This document shows, in pieces, positions 33,038 through 44,289 of a stretch of DNA of 64,000 nt. Below the pieces are notes generated by a model. The model was not told the DNA's origin, ran no database searches, and was given only the letters and a program-made list of their open reading frames with translations. The stretch comes from Blastobasis lacticolella (lineage: Eukaryota; Arthropoda; Insecta; Lepidoptera; Blastobasidae): NCBI GenBank assembly GCA_905147135.1, contig LR990059.1, positions 15,895,001 to 15,959,000 on the forward strand. Reading direction: 5' to 3'. Position 1 is the stretch's first letter. Every line of letters begins with the position of its first letter. The translations under genes were made by a program, and so were the position numbers.

Positions 33038-33821
33038 ACCAACCTTACTAACATATGTTAGGTGTTAAAATTTATCTCGATATTAACTACTTAGATCTGT
33101 ATTTTTTGAGTTTATCCATTAATACACCAAGCATACAAAAATATGAAATACTTTTACATTAAAAAAATGTTTATTGTTACTACAGGCGGAGACTTGTAAT
33201 TGGCTTTCTGTTAACTGTATAAAATATCAATTGCAATTATAGCTGTAAGTCTTCCGAAAATAAATATATAAAATAAATAAAAATAAAAATTCATTTAATT
33301 ACTAAAATTCAGAAACAAAATTACTCATTCAAACGTACACAACTTTTGTTTACATCTGTCGCCCGTCTCGTTCGCTCGCATTACTCATCGTATAACTATC
33401 TCACTCGCACACGGACATGCTTGGTCATCGCGACGCATGGCGGATAATGGCCGGTCAGTTTGACAATAACGTTAGTCTGTGTGGCGAGCGCTTTGATTGG
33501 GTTATTGAAAGATATCTGACATTCTGTGATTTATGTTTGCCTGGTAATCAGCAGATTACATACTCTTGCTGGACTACGACGTCTGTTGGGTATACAAGTA
33601 CTGTGATCTTCATATTCGTAATTAGTCGATGGTTTTGTATATTCTTAACTCTCAGTGAGAGGACGAGGGACAGATTGTTTCTGAATAGAAATCCCCGTGT
33701 TGCGATATTTGCGCAGTCTCTGTGCCTCAATGCGGCTTTCTATTTACTTACACGTGTGCGACAGAGACAACGCTCTATAAGATGAACTAGCCGATGTGCA
33801 TTATTTAGGTACCTCAACCGT
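33038..33821. other. AT-rich DNA, then an unassigned patch
   Basis: A 122-codon frame at 33417-33785 begins MLGHRDAWRIMAG and has a hydrophobic middle. It has no recognisable family and no splice or promoter support, so I leave it uncalled. Confidence 0.35.
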
Positions 33822-34158
33822 CATCATCTTAGCGTTAATGTGACGTCGCGCGCGAGAGCCCTGGGTTCGCCTTAACCATGATGCTGGATTTATCAGTTCA
33901 GGTAATTACGGTGGAGAGACAGCCACCTGACCTCCGTGACCCTATGAACAGGGGAACCTGACCAGATTGGATAATGGTTACACATTCAGTCGCCATAATG
34001 TGCAGGTTTCATCACGATGTTCCCTCGCCGTGAGAGCATCGGTTGTGTTCAACTAATGTACATAACCCAGAAAAGAGTCATTGGTACATGGCGGCTCTGG
34101 GGCTCGATCCTGGTGCCTCCCGCTTACGACTCAGACCCCTTAACCACTAGGTCACCGT
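33822..34158 (-). mobile_element. SINE family A copy
   Basis: Reverse copy with a decayed head (GTGACCTAGTGGTTAAGG near 34139-34156) and B box GGATCGAGCCCC. The body is complete. Confidence 0.85.
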
Positions 34159-34796
34159 CCTTGTACTAGGTCTTCTACTTCACAGACGCTCAAATAATAA
34201 AATTTTATTACTTACCCATTTCGGTCACAAGGAACCCAGGTAGGGTACAGTCGGAGCAGGCATCCGACGGGGCTAAGTACGTTTCCTTCATTTCGGCATT
34301 CCCGCTCACAATCATTGTAGCAATTTTCCGGGGCATCCGTCGAGAGGCCGGGGGCGGAGCGCTGGGAGCCCGCTGCGCGATTTTGGTATCAAGTTTTTTT
34401 TTTCTGGAGGTAGAATGGTCCATTAGTGTAAAGTCTACTAAATAATAGAACATATACATTAATACAGACCCAGTGTAAAGTGTACTAAATAGAGTACATA
34501 TACATACATACTCATGCCCACAGGGGTCGCGACAGTGACTATCAATTGTCACAAGCTACGATCCTGATGCACCACTTTTACCTGTTTCTTTTTTAAATAG
34601 ACTAATTTTTGGAAAATATTTTTGTTCTGCTCATGGCTCATGGCACACTCGTGTGACTAATAACACTTTTGGCGAAACGTGGTTAACCCTTATAGGAGTC
34701 TTGCTCTGGATACTCTGAGACCAGGGTAATGGTTTTCGAATGCTATATGGGCGCACGTGACAGTATATTTTGTAATTTATTTTATCCGAATATGCG
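34159..34796. other. No gene seen
   Basis: A GC-rich patch at 34320-34385 with otherwise AT-rich DNA. The 114-codon antisense frame is unconvincing. Confidence 0.35.
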
Positions 34797-34836
34797 TAGA
34801 ATATGCGTCGAAAGGAGGCTTTCGACGCATATTCTA
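34797..34836. repeat. Perfect 18-bp stem hairpin
   Basis: 34797-34814 (TAGAATATGCGTCGAAAG) and 34819-34836 are exact inverted complements around a 4-base GAGG loop. The word GAATATGCGT also precedes the left arm as a direct repeat. Confidence 0.95.
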
Positions 34837-35272
34837 TACGGATGTAAAAATATATAGATATTGAATTTGAAGCGGACACTACCCATGCCGATCTAGAACG
34901 GATGCTTTTCTTTTGTGCCTCTCAATATCCTTGAGGTCCTTCAGCCCTTCATCCAGCTAGCGGTATCTAGCATTCCTACTGGACGTTTCCAAGTAATCCT
35001 TCGCTTCCCATATGGTGTTGCGCTCGCGCACTACATCTTTAATCTTTCTATTCGTCCTGATCTTCCAGCTACCATTCTTCTACATCCTCTTGGCATTTTC
35101 AGTCACATTACGTGGAATGTTTCTTGTACTTGATGACGTACGGTAACCTACGTCACCCTCACAGTCTATAAAGCTTGACAATCCGATATTGTTCCCACTG
35201 ACTAGGAATTCCAAGTTCTAGTCCGACTGACTAGGAGTTCCATTTCCCGGTTAGTCAGAACTATATAATTAC
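34837..35272. other. No gene recognised
   Basis: 34915-35133 is an open frame rich in Ile/Pro/Ser. It resembles the antisense of a retrotransposon ORF, but I could not place it. Confidence 0.3.
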
Positions 35273-35516
35273 GAATATACCGTCACGGGGTGCCAATCGG
35301 CTCACGGGACTGTCCAACCAGTCTCCGGGTCCCCAGCTGAAGACCTTGGGGAACCTCGCGTTGCCGACGGTATTAGTAGGCACACTTAGGAGTGGCGAGC
35401 TCGTTGCGGTGCTGAACGTGTGACTAGCCTCAAAGTACGAAACGGTCACCCATCTTGCTCTTATATGTTGCTTAACTTTGGTTATCTGTCGCAACCATGC
35501 TGCCACTAGACCAACT
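35273..35516 (-). mobile_element. 5S-rRNA-derived SINE copy 1
   Basis: On the minus strand, AACCAAAGTTAAGCAACATA, then a short spacer and GATGGGTGACCG (35443-35486), match the internal control region of 5S rRNA: box A (GAAGTTAAGCAACG) and box C (GGATGGGTGACCG). The non-5S tail ends GATTGGCACCCCGTGACGGT. A second copy with the same head and tail is at 46283-46605 and a tail fragment at 62082-62170. Confidence 0.75.
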
Positions 35517-36207
35517 GATATCCTTACGACTGTCTATAATCACCTTTCTGTTCATTCTGAACATTTATACTGCTATCTTTATCATCTAAGTATTGAGAGA
35601 ATGAAACAAACGCTGTCTCGCGGCACGAGATGGGTCGCGGACACACTTGTGATAGCCGTGCAGAGCGAGGCTTGAAGCCGGATTGTCTACAACCGGCTCC
35701 CGCACTAGCAGGGGGTGGGGGAGGGGGTTCGCCGTGACGTCGCTCGAGCGTGTGAAAATTACATTCCGCGAACGCCTCGCATATCTATCACTGGCAAATT
35801 TAACTTTAGTTTCTGAACGCGCGCCCCGATGTGAATGCAGCCTTAGCGCATACCTAGCGTTGTAGCGGGCTCCTAGGCGGTGCTTACCTACAATACAGTT
35901 CTACATTTTCTTTTATTGTCAGAAGTAGTTAGCGTGGTGTTTACTATGATTTGTTGATTGTCTATCTATACCAGCGTTGTTGAATTTTAGACATAAGGAT
36001 GACAGAACGCGAATGCGCAACAATTTTAAGAGATACTTAACTTACGGATGCGGAGGTATACGCGAATGCAGATGTCTAAATTAATGCAGATATTGCGGAT
36101 GCGAATATTTGCAACACCCCTGGTCTATACTAATATTGATTTGAAAAGATTTGATTGTTTGTCGATTTGTTTGTTTGTAATGGATAAACTCAAAAACTAC
36201 GGTGGAA
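35517..36207. other. No gene seen
   Basis: A GC-rich patch at 35640-35870 (GGGGGTGGGGGAGGGGGTTC). No domain in the two short frames across it. Confidence 0.35.
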
Positions 36208-36795
36208 GGTGAGCCTGCTACCAGGGGAACCTGACCATATTGGATCATGGTAACCATTCGACATTCAGGCACCTGAATGCACTGGTGTCATCATCATGTT
36301 CTCCCTCACCTTACGTAACCTCTGCATCGCTGGCTTTAGGAGTAACCTAGGTAAGTTTTCAACTTTGAATCGGTTACAATTTAAGTTTAATAAAATGAGC
36401 AAACTTATGGACATAGATCTATTTTACGATTTCGCTGGAACATCAAAAAGAAAATTGTTACCTCTCCATCTGTCGCTGAACCCTAACAGGTCTCCGATAT
36501 TGGTGTTTTCAAGGTTGTAGGTATATATCGCAAAATTTAATAAACCGCCGTCCACGTTGCTGATATTTCCTACATATTTAAACATTAAATATTTTATTAT
36601 ATACGTAACATCGTTTTTCCAAAAAATATATATAAAATACTTTAAGTAAGTTAAACAATAATTTACGTTAAGTAATATGTTAAACGAAGTTGTCAATATT
36701 CCTTGTCGTGGTAACCTATAATTAAGGCTGCGCTTAGAAAGAGAAAATATTTTAGTTATAAGACGCTATAACTTTGTTAGTGTAAGTCTTGTTGG

Positions 36796-36827
<32 letters not shown>

Positions 36828-36922
36828 AGAGCATCGATTAGATGTACGTAACTCAGAAAAGAGTCATTGGTACATAGCCGCAGTGGGATTCGAACCCGGG
36901 AACACTAGGCCACCGACGCTCT
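36208..36922 (-). mobile_element. SINE family A copy split by a 0.5-kb insertion
   Basis: 36208-36312 and 36826-36922 together form one SINE-A copy (ends CCTGCTACCAGGGGAACC and CCACCGACGCTC). The 513-base insert ends in AATAAATAAATAAATAAATA, so it is probably a retroelement; its body is AT-rich and unrecognised. Confidence 0.75.
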
Positions 36923-36949
36923 TTATGTACAGCCAATATTTGTTAATAT

Positions 36950-37173
36950 TGACGCGCCCCACTACTTAGTTAGTTGATTTCGATGTGTGAGTGCAAATAT
37001 TAATAACGACACTTCATCTGTGTGGGAGCGTCGACTGCTCCAATCGAACGACGCGAGCTCCTACGTTGGTGTCTCACCGGCAACTGAATGACCAATTACA
37101 ACGGCATTTGTATATGTATTGCGTCCATATTTAAACTTGCTTGTGTGCGTTAATGCGATAGTGGGGCGCGTCA
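36950..37173. mobile_element. MITE with 15-bp perfect terminal repeats
   Basis: TGACGCGCCCCACTA at 36950-36964 and its exact complement at 37159-37173 bound 224 bases without coding capacity. Confidence 0.8.
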
Positions 37174-37446
37174 TTTTAGATTAGACAAGCTCTACCTAAA
37201 ATCCCATCAGAATTACAATAGGAATTACAATGTTAACTAACTTCACTTGAATAAGAGCTAGAAATTGTTGATAAATAACGTCACTAGTGTCGGAGGCATG
37301 CTAGTAACTTTTTACGCCACATTTATTATTGTGCTAACATGTCACTGATTGGGAAACTACTGATGAAAAGACACTGACAGTCCTTATTATCGTGTGTCCT
37401 TTTGTAACATCGTTCCTTCATGAAAATTCACTGTGATATTATGCGA
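37174..37446. other. No gene seen
   Basis: AT-rich, unassigned. Confidence 0.35.
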
Positions 37447-37830
37447 CGACCTAAGTGCCGGATTTGATTCCCGGCCGGGCAGAAATTCAAACAATGAATT
37501 TTAATTTCTGTTTCGGGTTTGAGTGTTATATGTATAAGTATGTATTTAAAATATAATAATAATAATAAATATTCGTGGACAAATTCACACAGCGCCATCT
37601 AGCCCCAAACTAAGCAAAGCTTGTGCTATGGGTGCTAGATAACTGATATACTACTTAAATACTTTTAAATACATACTTATTATACATAGAACACCCAGAC
37701 CCGTAACATAAGCTGTAAGCACAATATGTAAGTAGTTTATTGGTTTTTTGGCGCCCGTAACATAAGCTATTCTTACTTTGGGGCTAGATGGCGCTGTGTG
37801 AATTGTCCAAGCATATTGTACTGCTGAAGA
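37447..37830. mobile_element. Rearranged SINE family B copies
   Basis: A forward head and body (GATTCCCGGCCGGGCAGAAA at about 37464-37483), then a reverse body (GCGCCATCTAGCCCCAAACT at about 37592-37611), then a forward end (TACTTTGGGGCTAGATGGCG at about 37774-37793). At least two copies inserted in or beside each other in opposite orientations. Confidence 0.75.
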
Positions 37831-37917
37831 TGAATGTAATTGTAATTATTATTCTATACTATAATTATTAATGAAATATAACGAGAATATGAGTCTGTGA
37901 AACTTGAAATTAAATAA

Positions 37918-38132
37918 TAATCTTAGTGTTAATGTCCCGGTTGTGCTCTCGAGAACGAGGGCCCGGGGTCAGCCTTGATCATGATCCAGGATTTGGCGAT
38001 CAGGTAATTACAGTGGAGAGACTACCATCTAACCTCCGTGACCCTGCTACCAGGGGAACCTGACCAGATTAGATAATGGTTACAAATTCAGTTGCCTGAA
38101 TTTGCAGGTTTCATTACGATGTTATCCCTCGG
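37918..38132 (-). mobile_element. SINE family A, 5'-truncated copy
   Basis: Body and tail are present (GTGTTAATGTCCCGGTTGTG to CATTACGATGTTATCCCTC); the tRNA head is missing. Confidence 0.85.
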
Positions 38133-38171
38133 TATGTGAAACTTGAAATAAATAATATTTATTTATTATTT

Positions 38172-38317
38172 TCTAGCACTTATTTGAGAGAAGTTTGTCA
38201 ACAGTCCGTCCTATTGTAATTCTAATCGCATAGTACCTACCACCTCTAGCACTTATTCGAGTGAAGTTAGTCAACGGCCCATCCCATTGTAATTCTAATC
38301 AAATAGTACCTACCTAC
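38172..38317 (+). repeat. Two-unit tandem repeat, 73-bp period
   Basis: Unit TCTAGCACTTATTTGAGAGA... to TAATCGCATAGTACCTACC is repeated from 38245 with a few changes. Confidence 0.85.
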
Positions 38318-38471
38318 CCGGCAGGTACCACTGTACACTTCATCTCTGTAACCTTACTCGCTCAATCCGCTAATTTCCAGGTCATCTGCAGGTGCCAGCG
38401 TGCCAGACGTCTGCGGCGGCAAACGAGCCCCGTAATGCGTTTCTGATTACCCCCACCGGCTGTTTGCCGAC

Positions 38472-39066
38472 TCCCCGTCTATATGCAGTGGTAGCGCTAG
38501 GGGCGGTGGTGGTATGCGTACAGGGGATGTGAAGGGTAACAGTCCACTGCAGGACTTAGGATCTCTCCCACGAAGGGAAAGGTTATTGCTATAATCTCCA
38601 CGCTTGGAATGGGTTGGAGATCGCTACTACCCATTTTCCAAGTTACGAGGACTCTAGATCTTTTGCCTCGAAATCATAAGTCGCCTTGTACGACACCGCG
38701 AGTGCGACGGGTTGGTGCTATTCTACTCTGACGGACATCACACACCCAAGGGTACCTATGACGGGTATGAAGTTGCCGATATGCTCCCGGGCAATATGCA
38801 CTAGCACCGCTAGGGGAGATGTTAAGGGTATGAAGTTGCTGATATGATTCCGGGCTATACGCACCAGCAGCGCTAGGGAAGGTGTGCGTTGGGATGTTAA
38901 GGGTATACAATTTCCGATATGCTCCGCGACTACATGCACTACCAGCGCTAGTTGAGGCATGCTTACCGGGGATGTTAAGGGTATGAAGTTGCTGATATGC
39001 TCTAGCAGCGATTGGGGCTGTCGAGGTTTGCGGACCGGGATATGGATATGAAATTTCGGATATGAG
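38472..39066. repeat. Degenerate minisatellite interrupted by a SINE
   Basis: Units of roughly 60-75 bases carry GGGATGTTAAGGGTATGAAG, TTGCTGATATGCTC and ATGCACTAGCACCGCTAGGG. One unit lies left of the family C SINE and about four to five to its right. Antisense frames here (repeats of HISNFIPLTSP) are only the translated repeat. Confidence 0.85.
38535..38750 (-). mobile_element. SINE-like family C copy 3, inside the minisatellite
   Basis: Bounded by AAGGGTA on both sides (38531-38537 and about 38749-38755), a target duplication. The body matches the other copies with small deletions. Confidence 0.8.
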
Positions 39067-39349
39067 TGCAAGTACGTGTTCCAGATAGCCGACGAACCGA
39101 CATCAGCTGGGGTAAACGAATTCTTGGGAGGGGCTGCGATTCGGCAAGCTTGGTATGGGACGCCCTCCGGCCAAGTGGAGTGCCCATTTGCGAAAGGCTA
39201 CAGGTGGATGCTGGATGCGGCAAGCCGGGCACAAGGTGAATTGGCGCTTGTTGGGAGAGACTTATGTCCAGCAGTGGACTAGTATAGACTGTTGATGATG
39301 ATGATGCCAGAGACGTGCGACGCGTAAATAAATACAGAATACAATGCCT
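39067..39349 (+). pseudogene. LINE ORF2 C-terminus
   Basis: 39157-39280 encodes RPPAKWSAHLRKATGGCWMR, then GHKVNWRLLGETYVQQWTSID and a stop, ending in a GATGATGATGATG tract. Same C-terminal style as other fragments. Confidence 0.8.
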
Positions 39350-39720
39350 GGCTCATCATCATCATCATGACGGCCTGTTGATGATCCAGTCCTCTACCCT
39401 CTTCTTCCTTTCTCGACGGTCTTGTGCCTCATCCAGTCAGGAGACTCATCCGTGCTGTCGGATGTCATCCGTCCAGTGCTTTCGTTTGCCGAGGCCCTTG
39501 TTATCCACCTTGGGTCTACATTCTAAGACTTTCCAGCGGCTCTATTGCATCCTTACAAGGTGCCCACGGCCACTTTTTCCTTGCTATAACAGACATGGCA
39601 GACTTTTTATTTTGTTTTACTAGCGAGGTCCTGTAATTGGCTTATTGACTTTAATATAATATTTATTTTGTTTTATATAGCTGTATTTGTACTCCAATAA
39701 ATAAATAAATGACATTAACA
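39350..39720 (+). mobile_element. Retrotransposon 3' segments
   Basis: Opens with ATCATCATCATCATGACG. 39615-39715 is the forward copy of the tail at 2410-2520 (GCGAGGTCCTGTAATTGGCT, ATAGCTGTATTTGTACTCC, AATAAATAAATAAATG). Confidence 0.6.
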
Positions 39721-39903
39721 CTTTGTTTTTACTTCGGATTCATTTGTTAGTTTCCGGTCGTGCAGGGTAATTCCGAGCATTGCTCTCTCCATGCCTCCAT
39801 GCCCCTCTGCGCAACTTGACTTGCGAAATGTTCTAGCTAGCTAGTTCTTCTTTGTCAAAAATATCGTATTAAAATATATTTTTTATATGACCGCCTTCTT
39901 ACA
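39721..39903. other. No gene seen
   Basis: Short unassigned interval. Confidence 0.35.
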
Positions 39904-40112
39904 ACAAAAAATAAAATGAGCTATTTAACATACAATACGAGTAACTTAGGTATCATTTATTTTTGGACTCGGTACTCCAGCCTCCACACACTTCCGGAAT
40001 CCAGCATAGTAATGTTCGTCGAGGAAGGGGAGGGTTGGTGTGTGGCACCAAGTCCAAAAATAAATGATACCTAAGTTACTCGTATTATGTTAAATAGCTT
40101 ATTTTTTACCTT
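39904..40112. mobile_element. Foldback element with about 60-bp arms
   Basis: Left arm about 39912-39974 and right arm about 40046-40108 are inverted copies differing by a few bases (shared core TACGAGTAACTTAGGTATCA, then TTTATTTTTGGACT). The loop of about 70 bases is non-coding. No other copy in the window. Confidence 0.85.
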
Positions 40113-40420
40113 TTTGTTGTTTGAATGCGGTATCATTTGTCAAGCATCATGTTACCCCTAGATACTACTAAGCAGTACCTGTCGACAAATTGCAGCACTC
40201 CCAATCGTTCAGTAGTTTTATTTTTTTTTATGTCATACGATAGGCAAACAGGCAAGCGGGCCACCTGATGGAAAGTGGTCACCACTGCCTATAGACATTA
40301 GCAACACCAAGAGTATCGCTAATGCGTTGCCCACCTCTATAACACGTTGCTCTGGCAGCAAAAAGCAAATGCCACTCCACTGCCAAAGCCACGGTTCCCC
40401 AAATCCCCACCCCATGATGC
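40113..40420 (-). mobile_element. Dispersed repeat family D, reverse copy
   Basis: 40218-40420 contains GGAAAGTGGTCACCACTGCC and AGCCACGGTTCCCCAAATCC. T-rich boundary at 40217-40228. Confidence 0.8.
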
Positions 40421-41719
40421 ATGATGTGGCATGATGAGTAAGACATGACAACCTAACAAACACACCGTACATGCCTACAATTTGCGAGAGTTTCCCTCGA
40501 TTTCACTGAGTTTCTATCATCAGATCCTGAACACTTTTCTTACAGTTAGGTACGAAAGAAACTATACGTGAATATAACCTTCGAGCGTTTCCCTGGGACC
40601 ACCTCAGGAGTATAGCGGCCTTTATACGTAAGGGTCTTAATGTGCATCGTGACTGAATTAAGCAAATGTAGTAAGCACTTTACCTAAATAATATATAAAC
40701 AGAATGATACTAACTTGTTGCAGTTACCAAAAACTAATACCACTCTTGTATTACACCAACATGTGTTGTCAGACCTCGGCAAAGCAAATCAAGAGCCCCG
40801 TCTTCCCCCTTTCCTGTGGCGTCGATAAAAAAGAAACAATACTTTTTCTTGCAGACACAAAATGCCAAAGCAAAGGCACCGTCCGCTGAAAGTTTCTACG
40901 TGTAGAATTTTAAAATACGTAGCTACTTTAATGTTTAATATGGAACCGGGGTTGCAAACGCGACGTTCTGCGGGTCTGCTAAATTATTTAACTTGGTGGA
41001 GAAATGTGATGCGAACTGTGATGGTACTACGTGGTGTCGTGTTTCGGAACTCTTTACGTGCTATACGATAAAGTGGAAATGTCGAAATGGTTTTTCTTTG
41101 GACCATAATCAGTTAGAGGGCTAGTACGAAAGCCAAACGATGCGAATTCGTACAAATATAGATTCATAGCCCGTCGAGTTTAAGTTTGCGTTCCAGGGGC
41201 GCCTCCCACGTGCGAAACACTGTCCGAGTTCGAAATACAGTATTATGAAAATTAGTTCGTTTTCTTGCCACACGACTTGACGTGACAACTTAGAGTTTAC
41301 TTTACTCTACTATAGTTCTTAAATTAATATTGTCGGTGGCCTAGTGACAATTTCGTTCATTTCGACGGACGCAAAGTGCCAATCGCCAGTCAAGTATTCT
41401 CAGTCGGATCCCTGTGCGTTCGCGCGCTCTGTGTGACCTTATGGTAACTTATCTGGTCGGGTGAGAGGGTGCTTCATCAAAATTATTGAAATTGCCGCTG
41501 GACGTCCAACGTTGGGTTTTTAATAGATTATATCATCGATAAAAGGACAGTAAAATGTTTCAGCTTGGTCATTTTCTATATCAGGTAGCTTCATGTTATT
41601 TTTGATTGACAAAAGATTTTGAATGTGTTCCGATTTGATGTAAATTAAATTCTGTGCAATTTTGACTTATCTGTGCGAATGATAAATGTTATCTCAAAAA
41701 CCACTTTTATTTATTCACT
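40421..41719. other. No gene recognised
   Basis: No convincing frame. 41150-41470 is somewhat GC-richer and repeat-free and may hold a conserved element. Confidence 0.35.
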
Positions 41720-41925
41720 ATCAACTGCCAATATACTTCCACGGGACTTAAGCCTGTTCCAATATAAAAGAGAGTATTGCCATAATATTCACACTTGGCA
41801 GGCGCAGGTTGCGAGTTCTTTAACAAAATTAGACAACGTTAGCTGATCAGAAACATTGATGGGAATAACTTGTGTGTGAAAGAGATCGCTAATATTCTAT
41901 TCTACCAGACAACACACGGTCATTA
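41720..41925 (-). mobile_element. SINE-like family C, highly decayed copy
   Basis: GGACTTAAGCCTG, GTATTGCCATAATATTCACA, CTTGGCAGGCGCAGG and ACCAGACAACACACGG follow the family order with many changes; the oldest copy here. Confidence 0.65.
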
Positions 41926-42821
41926 TTAACTACACTTTAATTTTACTGTTTACACAATACTACTTCATTCTTTGCCAAGATGACCAAAACGATACTGCTA
42001 GCGCCATCTTGCGTGCAATAGCAAAACTAACATAAAATTTGGGTGCTCGGTGCACGATTCAGTACAAGACTTTTTTTTAAGATGCAATTAAAATACCTTG
42101 AATTATAATAGAATAAAATCGGTAAAAACTAAGAATAGAGATAGAAATAGAGTACGAATTGAAAATCTGGCAAGAAAATAAGCTAAGTTGCAAAAAACCT
42201 TATATTTTGCATATAATTTATTAGGTACTTACCTATTGCACCTAAATATGAATATTTATATGGCTTTTCGTTACTTACTCCTTCACCCAAAAACCACTGA
42301 ATGATTTTGATGAAATTTTGCAGTACCAATTGCAGTATAATATGTCCATCCAGTTAGAAGCCGGGTAAAAGCTATTAGTTACTAAGATACCTACACGAAA
42401 ATTTAAATATGTGAAAAATCTCAATATTCTCACGAACAAAGTCCTTGAACTTGCCATAAATCGATCCCCGCTCGATTTCAGTCAAGATCTCTTTGCAAAT
42501 AAAGAAGCAAAATAAAAAAAAACACGACTTTTTTTTCACCGGCAAGATGAAAAGCTGAGGGCGGCGGCGTATACAGCCTTTGCTTTGTACATTGTACGCA
42601 AATGCGACAAGACGGACGTACGCGACACCATTGTATGTCTTTTATTTGTGTGTGTATGTGTGTGATAGGTCTCTTTAGCCCTAAGGAGGATGACTGGGGC
42701 ATTTTTGTGACAGCTCCAGTATTTTCCGAAGCGATTAGCATACGGTAAGGCCGTATGAGATTGTGAATGCATTTGAAACGAGCGCCTCCAGCGTCACGAC
42801 TCATTTTTGCCATCGCTTTTG
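41926..42821. other. No gene recognised
   Basis: 42280-42400 has TE-like text (CACTGAATGATTTTGATGAA). The 120-codon antisense frame at 42478-42840 has no domain. A TGTGTG run lies near 42647-42664. Confidence 0.35.
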
Positions 42822-43086
42822 CTCGTTGGCCGAGTGGCAAGGGTAGAGAGGTAGTGAGTTAGAATCCCACTGCCGCCATGTACCAATAACTCTTCTGAGT
42901 TATGTACATTAGTTGACTACTAACCGGTGGTGAGAGAAATCATCGTGATTAAACCTGCACATTCAATGTTAGCAGGGTCAAGGAGGTCAGGCGGCAGTCG
43001 CTCCACTGTAATTACCTGTCTGCTAAATCCTGGATCATGGTCATGGCGGACTCCGAGCCCCGACCGGGACATTAACGACAAGTGAT
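42822..43086 (+). mobile_element. SINE family A copy with internal deletions
   Basis: A box GTTGGCCGAGTGGCA near 42825-42839, B box GTTAGAATCCCAC, deletion after GCACATTCAATG. Confidence 0.85.
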
Positions 43087-43364
43087 TTTATTTTAAATTT
43101 TTCCGGTAGCTTTATGACTTCAACTCGCTCACTCTTTTCGCGGCGCTTTTCACGAGAGAGCGAGATGAAGTAGCATTTTCGGTTGTGTTCTTTTCCAACT
43201 CATGCGATCTCCAACCTTAAAAGAAAAAGACTTTACCTCTTAACACATGACGTGGGGGGAGGTACCTGCTCCTAATGGCCACAGGTATCAAGGGGTTTAC
43301 CTCGTCGAACAAGCAACTGAAAACGAAACGGAATCTTTCCAATTGTCATATAGTGCATTCACGT
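43087..43364. other. No gene seen
   Basis: Unassigned; contains GAGAGAGCGAGATGAAG. Confidence 0.35.
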
Positions 43365-43824
43365 ACTTGTTTATACCACTAAGGTGGCAAAGTTTGCGTG
43401 ACAAACAGTCACCGCAGCGTATGAACGCTTGCAATATCAAAGGCATCATTCCAGTTTTGACGAACATGTAAAAACCTTTTCACCCATTTCTTGAAGAGCT
43501 CCATACTGTATTCTCCAGGGGAAACCTCTCCAGTGAGCTCATTGTATAACCTTAGTGTGCGTTGAGCGAGTTCTTTTGGTACCGCCTACTACAGTTGGCG
43601 CCCATTTGGGTCAAAGATGTCACCAACAAGAAGCTACGCTCTTCCCAAGTGTCCTGTGATAGTTAAAGAAAAATACTCTTTCCACTTAACCCCATCCAAC
43701 GCCGAGCTATTCGTATTGTCGACGATCCCCTACTCACAGGTCAGTGTATAGATTAATTAGACAATATTATTTTTCCGTAATCTTTTGATCCCATTCGCGT
43801 ATTTCCATATATTCTATCATCATC
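43365..43824 (+). mobile_element. Dispersed repeat family E copy and flank
   Basis: 43370-43545 matches (CAGTCACCGCAGCGTATG, TTGAAGAGCTCCATACTG). 43546-43820 continues with unassigned sequence that may be the rest of a LINE 3' end. Confidence 0.65.
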
Positions 43825-44083
43825 ATCACAGCCCATCAACAGTCAACTGCAGGACTTAGGGCCTCTCCCACGAAAGGGGAGGTTATTGCCATAATCTCCA
43901 CGCTTGGCAGGCGGGTTGGAGATCGCAGTGTTGTAAATATAACAATGGAAAACGCTGTTGCCCGTTTTTCAGCCTACAGAGACTCTAGGTCTTTGGTCTT
44001 GAAAACATTAGTCGCCTTGTACGACACCCACGAGTGTAAGGGGTTGGTGCTATTCTACTTTGCCGGACACCACACGGCCGATA
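43825..44083 (-). mobile_element. SINE-like family C copy
   Basis: Full-length reverse copy ending at CACACGGCC, 44075-44083, with an ATCATCATC boundary on the left. Confidence 0.85.
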
Positions 44084-44289
44084 TATTCTATACTGAGGAA
44101 CTATTCAATTCGGTGCCTCTGTAATTTTGCCGCCACCGCACCCCCCGATGACGAGATAGATTTTATCCACATAATCTGGGGTCTATTTTTGAACAGCTCG
44201 CATCCACACGAGTGCTCCCGTGCGCTACCTATCTCTTTTACACTCGTGGTAAGTTGCTAGAGATCAAAAAGACAGATGATTCAAAAACA
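44084..44289. other. No gene seen
   Basis: Unassigned interval. Confidence 0.3.

Noticed and set aside
33417..33785. 122-codon frame with a hydrophobic middle
   Set aside because: No recognisable family, no promoter or polyA context, and length attainable by chance.
34915..35133. Small gene with Ile/Pro-rich product
   Set aside because: Probably antisense to an old retrotransposon ORF; no start context or homology that I can see.
36828..36922. tRNA gene in reverse
   Set aside because: Part of SINE family A, as shown by the matching body on the other side of an insertion.
38674..39071. Antisense frames with repeated HISNFIPLTS-like text
   Set aside because: Translation of the minisatellite and the inserted SINE, not a repeat protein.
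42478..42840. 120-codon antisense frame
   Set aside because: No domain; overlaps the head of a SINE at its start.
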